A stretch of DNA of 64,000 nt, from the NCBI GenBank assembly GCA_019918135.1, contig WBZZ01006849.1, forward strand, positions 1 through 64,000, in the 5' to 3' direction. Of the stretch, positions 57,517 through 64,000 are shown piece by piece; position 1 is the stretch's first letter, and every line of letters begins with the position of its first letter. The stretch is from Paulinella micropora. Lineage: Eukaryota > Cercozoa > Imbricatea > Euglyphida > Paulinellidae. The position numbers and the translations under genes are program-made. Below the pieces are notes generated by a model. That model saw only the letters and a program-made list of their open reading frames with translations, was not told the origin of the DNA and did not search any database.

Positions 57517-59634
57517 GTTTTACCGTGGGCTTACGCGAGCTACTTGAACAGAAACTTGTTGAGCGATCGCCTGCGACAGGGAAGCAAGGCCACTGGTCCC
57601 GACGACTGATTCAGTTGAATTGGGGTTTCTCACCACAGCTGGGGTCCTTCAGACCAGCCCACTCGGAAAAAGTTTAACGACGGCAAACAACGCCAAAAAC
57701 GGGTGGGGTCTATGCAGAGTGTGGTTGTCAAACGACAGAGCACCGTCTAATCGGATTAAAGTCAAACTGTTGCACTGAACACAGTGCCAGCAAACCGTCG
57801 TTGCCTGAATGTCTGGTGAGCTGGACATACAGCCTCGAAGGTAATGTCCACGGAACGCCTCTACAAGCTGTTGACGCCAAGTTGGACTAGCAGGTCGAAC
57901 GTCGAACGACTTCGAGCCTCCAGCCTCTGCGACGGGCAACTGCTCCACACGCACTGGGCTCCACCAGGCACCTGTTTGTTACACACAGCAAATAGAAATT
58001 AGTTCTGCTCTGGCCCTAAACACGAACAAGATAACGTTCCTCTGGGTTTTTGACCAGCCAGTTTCTTCGGTTCTTGGGAACACTCCCCAAGAGTTCTTGC
58101 GCTTCACGCGCTCCAAGGCTTCATAACCTATTGTAGCGTACCACGTACGAAGTACCGGTCGGAAGAATGACTTTATTGATTGATCATATCTCGTCCAAAA
58201 GGAAACGGACGACTAAAACGAATGGTAGGTATTGATGAACGGAACCGCCAATAACTGGTCGCACTTTGTGGGGGCAGATATACCCGCTCGGTCCATAAAG
58301 ATTCATTGATATTCATTGTTCTGATACAGGATCTAACCACATAACCCTGTCACGGTTAAATATTAATACATGGAGATATTAGTTACTATCTCTGTTACCG
58401 ATCTATTACCTAACAGAGCCATATAGCGTTTTCATCTTAGCCTTCAAGTAGACGTCACGGTGTCATGGTCACTGAGCAAGTTGCTCAACAATTTTGAGAA
58501 ACTGTTTCCAGTCTGGTCTCCTCAGGGAGTAAATTAAATGGCCCGACTTCCTGTTGTTCTCCGACCGCCCGGTAGTCACTAATCTAACGAGCGAATCATA
58601 TCCAATGGCCCCCGGGGCGGCAGATGGATGCCATCATGATCAAAGCTTCTCTACTCTTGCTTTAAGTTAGCCGCCGGACGATATTAATATGTCTCAAGTT
58701 TGAAGTCAGCCTGATAACCAACTGATCATAGTACTTGGATTACCTTTTTGGGTCGAGAATAGTCACCAAAAAAAATGGTTTGTTGGCTTTCTCGGAACTT
58801 GATTACTTGGGAAGGGAGCTAGGTGATGGGATTAATACAACCGGTTAATACGTTAGTTAATATTGTCAGTTAGTAGTTAGTACGAAAAAAGGGGTGTATT
58901 TTCTGGTATGGGTGGCATTGGTGGTACCAATGCCAATATGACCTGTATGGACACCTGAAATTTAAATGCTTAGAGCTCTCGTCTTCTGTTTTGGTTGTTG
59001 CCGTGCTTTTGTCTGTTGGGAGGGAAATTCTATTAAAGTTCTTGTGGAGCTGGTCAGCTAGTCAACTGGGGACGACTGGGAGACGTGAAACCGGCTTCTC
59101 ATATCATTTACACTGTCCTACTTCTTAAGGGTTAGGAGCCTTGTACGTTTTGGAGCACAACACCATCACTCAACGTGATCGAGAGGGAAAGGTTTCTACG
59201 ATCCGTGTCACACCCAAGAGTGACACAGCAGAAGGGAAGCCCTCCCCAGAGTGCTTCAGAACCACTGCGTGAATCGTTGTGGTGGACAGGGGGTAGAGCT
59301 CTGCAACGGTTGAGCTACCGAAAGGAGTCAAGAGTGAGCCTTCGGGTCAGAAGGACATCAACAGGAACGGTTTAGGGGTTTGGACCACAAAAACCCATCA
59401 TCAGGCAAGCCCGGAAACCAGTTCAGGGGTGCTTGTGGCGCGCAGACGTGTTGGTGGGTGCAGGGTAGCTACCTGCTAGAGGAAACCAACAAGAAGGGGC
59501 TGAAGGCTGATTGCTGCAATTAGACCTTGTGCAACGTAGTCTGAAAGGGGAATTTGCAGGACAGGTGGCAACCAGTCAAGAGCACAAAACAGACAGGAAA
59601 CAGGAACTTTTCTGGGTTAGAAAAATAACTTCAG
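57517..59634. other. Retroelement flank, possible LTR and leader
   Basis: No clear gene. A stretch from TGTAGCGTACCACGTACG (58132) to about 59160 may be an LTR, because a GTTTTGGAGCACAACACC sequence resembling an LTR/primer-site junction lies at 59145-59162, 5' of the Gag-like ORF. A minus-strand ORF at 57649-57954 with CWHCVQC is unassigned. The second LTR is not in the window, so this cannot be confirmed. Confidence 0.3.
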
Positions 59635-62021
59635 ATGACAGAAAAACATAGAAACGAAAACGAGACAAACAACATACCGAACTACAGCGGTAGAGAGGAC
59701 CGGGAAGACTTCCAACGCTCGTTGCTGTTACAGGCAGTTAGGAAGGACCTCAAAGGTGGATTTGAGGACGTAAAGGGACATAAACTAGAGGTTCATCGTG
59801 CCAACCTCAGAATACTGCACATGGCAGGAAAGACTGTACCGGGCTATATGAGTCTATGGGAAAGGCATGTGAAAAAGAAAGCAGCAGTGGCAGCAACCAG
59901 CAGCAGCAATGCAATGGGGTCGTTAGACAGAGCACTAGGGCTGCAAGGGAGTGTAGAAGATGAGGAAGAAGTAGTAAGCATGCCAAGCTTGGATGATGCA
60001 GAAGAGGAGTCAGAAGACAATCAAACCTCTGAGGACTCGGAGGCAGAGCAGGAGCAAGAGGAAAGAGAGATGGGAAGAGAAGAGAGATCAGGCAACACGA
60101 GCAAGTGTGAATCTGCATCACGAAAGTATGAGGAAGAGAGGAGAGAGAAAAGGGAAGCCTCTCCCTCTAGCTCGTCCGGTACCTCTGGGGGCGAAAGATT
60201 AAGTGGCAGTGACGAAGAGAAAGCTCCAAAGGTGGGACTCTCTACAACTGCAACGTCGGACAAGAAGTCAGTGGACTCCGTGCGCAAAAAGAAACGCAAG
60301 GAACGGCGATTGGTGGTAAGCTATGATGAAAGTCTGCTAGTGGCAGTGAGAGAGAAGAGAGTGGAGCTATTCACCCTCATATATACCCATCTCAGAGGCG
60401 AGGCGAAAAGGCTGGTCACAGATTTGGTCCGGGACGGCACACCGGAATTTGGGCAACACCCTGACGCCATGTGAAGGCGACTGAAGGACCGGTATGGCAA
60501 GGGTAATCCCAGTGATCTGCTGGAGAAGACGAGAAAGATGGCTCGCTGGGAGTTCAACTCCTCCACGCAGTATGAAGGACAGATTGCGGAGTTTGAGGCG
60601 CAGTAAGAGAGCAGCTGGCCAAAAAGGGGCATCATCCTTCTGACTTAAGCTTTGAGCAGATAATACGTGACGCGATAATGGAACCCGAGATGAGGGACAA
60701 GGAGGTGCAGGCTGATTGGAAGCAGTGGTTGCTTGCAGCAGACTTTGAGAAAGACAAGCAATCATGGGATGTACATCAATGGTGGCAAGAGCTCAAGAGA
60801 AAAGCCAAAGACATTGATTTGCAAAAAGAAAGAGAGAGAAAGGCCAGCAAGAAGGCTACGGCAAACGCTGCAAAGATAGAAAAGAAGAAACCCTTTACTA
60901 CTCCCTGCATGTACTTTCAGAAGGGAAGGTGCAAAAAGGGAGGAGAGTGTCAATACTTGCACCTCAACGACAAGCTGAAGGGGGTTTGTTTCCTCTTCAG
61001 CAAGGAAGGAGACTGCAAATACGGGAGCAAATGCAGATTCTCGCACTCAGGAAAGGAAAAGAAAGAAGGAAATGGCACGCGTGGTAAGGAAGGGCATGGA
61101 GGAGGGAAGAGCGGTCAAAAGAGCACGAAGGAAAAGAGTAAGAAGGAGAAGAAGTGTTTCAACTGTAAAGGGAAGGGGCATTATGCCACCAACTGTAAGA
61201 AGCCCTGCCTAGGATGTGGTGGTGACCACCCCTTGACTAAGTGCACTCATGGTCCGGACGGGAATGGCGAGCAACCGGGGGCGAAGGCGAAGGCCGACAT
61301 GGCTAAGAAGAAGTCTCCGGGAGCGGACACGAGTGGGAGCTCGGATGATGAGGTGGATGGAGAGCTCAACCGCGCCTACAGTCTACTGCGGCAAAGGAAG
61401 GCAGCGCGTGCATATATGGTAAAAAGGAGTGGAAGCAAGAAGAGGAGTCGGGGTGAGGGGAGCCAACACTCCGCAAAGGGTGCAAGCGCAGACCCTCAGC
61501 CGGAAAGCCCAGAGTTAGTCAATCCTTCCAGCCAACTTGGAGAGGAAAAGGGACTGTTCCCGGAGGTGAGTAACTTCGAGGAGTTCAACAACTTCGTAAA
61601 TGCTTTGGCTGCCCCTAGGGCAAACGACACTACGCCTACGCCGGAAGCTGAGGCTGTCGAGGGGAAAGATGATCTAAGCGGAGCTGCCGCGCCCAATGCG
61701 GGTGGCCCTGCAGAGGATCCCACGTACTACTCTCGATTGGAGGCAGCTGCGGAGTCTCTTCGCAATGCTGGGTATGATTACATCCCGGTACGAGTTCGTG
61801 ATGGTATGGCTGACGGAGAGGCGAAAGAGATCACAGGGTCTCTGCCGGGCCAGAATCCAAGCGAACCTAAGGGGGTCAAGAAGCCGCGACCTCGAAGAAG
61901 GAGGGCAGATTGGGAGCAGTGGCAAGACTCTATCTCTCAGGACAGCGACAAGCTCGGAGGAGGAAGAGGAAGCTCCAATTGCTGTACGACAATACCGGGA
62001 CGGTGGCGGTGTAACACATGA
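59635..62021 (+). pseudogene. Gag-like polyprotein with CCCH and CCHC zinc fingers, broken
   Basis: Three pieces. The first (59635-60474) has an acidic Ser/Glu low-complexity region, then VVSYDESLLVAVREKRVELF. It stops at TGA 60472-60474, directly followed by same-frame Gag-like sequence (RYGKGNPSDLLEKTRKMARW). A one-base shift near 60604 then enters the third frame (EQIIRDAIMEPEMRDKEVQA, TANAAKIEKKK). That frame carries two CCCH fingers (CMYFQKGRCKKGGECQYLH and CLFSK-type CKYGSKCRFSH), a CCHC knuckle CFNCKGKGHYATNC and a second Cys set CLGCGGDHPLTKC. It is probably the nucleocapsid part of an LTR element. A Pro/Arg-rich end follows. Confidence 0.55.
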
Positions 62022-63838
62022 GTTTCGGCACTACGGTGACGGACGAGGAAAGCTGGTAACCTTTGGCACGCCAATGGGGCCGACGGAGTGGATACCCCCG
62101 TCCTGGTACCGCTACATACCAACGGGACCGGGTATAGTGGACCAGTACATGGAGTGGCAACTCAACTGGAAGGAGTTCAGAAGACTTCGGGATGGAACCG
62201 GCCTACCTAGAGCGATGATGGTGAAGGGAACCGGAGGTAAGTCCGGCACCGGAAGAGCAAGACCATAACTACCCCGCAGACACCTGACTCTATTTATTCA
62301 TTACCCGAACCCTTGAAATATGGGCCCGAAACCTACGAGATACCGCCAGAACATCTGCGTCACGCAGACGATGAGCCAGTTGGAGTGGTGGAAGCTCGTC
62401 TGGAAGGAAGGTGCTACGGTTCAACGTCCGGAAGAGACCGGTGCATGAGAACAAGAAAGGAGCCGGTGGAATCAGAGTACCAACAGGTGCGGGCGGATGC
62501 GGCGGGCCTTCTCACCGGGGACTGATGTTCTGCACCAATCACCAAGATAAGAGAGAGAGAGATATTACGTGGATGAAAGCATAAGGGCAAAGTCGCGCGA
62601 ATGGGCGTTGATGCCGGCTTATAGACTGGTAGCGAGGCTTGGGACACCTGGTTGGACGGGCAAAGCCGGACAAGATGATGGAGCATCTGACGCGGCAGGA
62701 GGCCCAGAGGCGAGGAGTGAACTGGGACCGGTCGCTGGTTCCTATCATATTCACGATTCTGCGAGAAGAGCATACCGGAGTGCTCTACAACTGGAGCATC
62801 AACAGGGATAAGGTAAAGTGGGAGGAGCCGGGGGTGCCGAGAAATCGAAAGGTGTAAAGGATTCGGCGGTTGGAAGTCATAATGGAACAGCAAAATGAAG
62901 TAAATCAGAACCGGGTGGCGTGGCCGCCCCAGTGGGGGGATGACCATCGAGATCTGCAGGATTTCGAAGGGCGATGGCAGGAGTATGTGGGATTGCTATA
63001 TCGCTGGTCGACCGGATGGCCATTTCCTTACAACAAGCCGAAATTCCCCGCGCACTGGAACCCAAAGCCATGGAGAATAGCAGGAGGCTGGGAGAAGCGA
63101 CCTCGACCCTACTGGTTACGACCACTGGAGGGAGGCGATAGGCCAGAGCATGTGGTAGTCTACGCCAGCGAGGTCCAGGGGGAGCCTGAGCAACTTCAGG
63201 AAGAAGAAATGGAGGTGAATTATATTAAGAATGATGTTGAATCGCGCGCTAATGGGGAAGGATGGGCGGAAGGCGACAAGACCGCGAAAGGTCCCCGACT
63301 CGGGGGCTGTGTCAGACATGGCGCCACCATTGGCAAGCTACAAGGAGTTCATGCAGGGCGTCAAGCGGGAGGTGAAAGAGTTCAGCGCGGTGGGTGGAAC
63401 CACCAGGATGGACGCCCAAGGGGATTTACGAGCTACCTACTCTCCGGGGTGACGGGCGGGATGGATGCCTACCACTAAAGGAAGTGTGGGTGGGTGAGCA
63501 CTTAACCGAACTACTCGTGTCCGGACCTAAGATGATGCTCGATGGGTACACGTTGGTGTTGCGCAAGGATTCGCCTTACGTCACTAGGGCGGTGGTCCCG
63601 GATGTGAAAGGAGGAGAAGGACGCCCTTCTGTACTTCGACACGGAAGACTCGGTGATCCGGTTCCAATCCGGATCGACGGAGGAACAGCAAGCTGCCTTC
63701 TGGAGAACCAACAAGGCAAGGAAGAAAGAGTGGGAACTACTTCATCGGATATTTCATGATCCAGCTGCCGCAAAGTTGCAAGCCATTGCCCAAGCTCATG
63801 AAGTAAAACTGGTGAACGTCAACAAAGACGTTAGCTAG
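62022..63838 (+). pseudogene. Decayed downstream ORFs of the same retroelement
   Basis: Coding-like blocks change frame repeatedly: HEFRHYGDGRGKLVTFGTP and PSWYRYIPTGPG near 62010-62160, SLVPIIFTILREEHTGVLYN near 62720-62790, WPPQWGDDHRDLQDFEGRW near 62920-63000. A last block ends AQAHEVKLVNVNKDVS at 63836-63838. Trp/Tyr-rich segments are unusual for Gag. I find no protease, reverse transcriptase or integrase motif before the window ends. The sequence after 63838 is unassigned. Confidence 0.35.
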
Positions 63839-64000
63839 GAGTGTGCGGAGTGTCCGGCGGGTGGAGCCCAAAAGCCGCCCCATAGAGCGAAGGCGCATGG
63901 AACCAGAATAAAGGAGAAGGGCGAAGGCTGGTCGGTGGACACCTCGGCGCTGCTGGCAAGGCCTCTACTTAACGGAGAACGATGCCTCATGGCAATGGTA

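Overview
The window reads as a eukaryotic nuclear genome segment, probably from a protist or alga. It has a LINE, tRNA-derived SINEs, LTR-retrotransposon Gag genes, an intron-containing transposase and many microsatellites. It is almost entirely mobile or viral DNA, and I recognise no ordinary host housekeeping gene. The species cannot be named from sequence alone. All functional calls below come from reading motifs, without database searches.

Layout. 1-7.0 kb: two SINE copies and a minus-strand LINE (endonuclease plus reverse transcriptase), each abutting (TAA)n tracts. 7.1-13.0 kb: an LTR-retrotransposon-like Gag and protease region cut off where its reverse transcriptase should begin. 13.0-27.05 kb: an AT-rich DNA-virus remnant with a phospholipase A2-like virion protein, two divergent fibre genes, an archaeo-eukaryotic primase fused to a helicase, a zinc protein and several tiny genes. 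Nearly every gene there carries a one-base shift in or near a homopolymer, or a stop. No capsid, packaging ATPase or DNA polymerase is visible.

27.05-46.56 kb is the most unusual part: a large inverted repeat (left arm about 9.3 kb, right arm about 6.7 kb) around a unique 3.5 kb centre. Each arm carries, from the outside inward, a 0.4-kb palindrome, a (CATA)n tract, a second 0.4-kb palindrome, a tyrosine-recombinase gene whose motif order resembles telomere resolvases (protelomerases), a primase/SF2-helicase gene and a small basic protein. A palindrome beside a telomere resolvase is what a linear replicon with covalently closed hairpin ends would need. I infer an integrated hairpin-telomere element that differs from the viral remnant beside it, because it has its own, different primase-helicase. 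The right arm has lost 2.64 kb, including the resolvase catalytic His and Tyr. A family of 20-bp palindromes with paired (compensatory) changes is scattered through this element, sometimes inside genes.

46.6-51.5 kb: a CACTA-like (TNP2-type) transposase gene split into exons, with many copies of a 20-bp palindrome in its flanks and introns. 51.68-55.76 kb: a TIR-bounded DNA element encoding a DNA-methyltransferase-like protein and carrying about ten copies of another palindrome with the same ATGCAT core. 56-64 kb: decayed Gag-like remnants of two further retroelements, the last with CCCH and CCHC zinc fingers.
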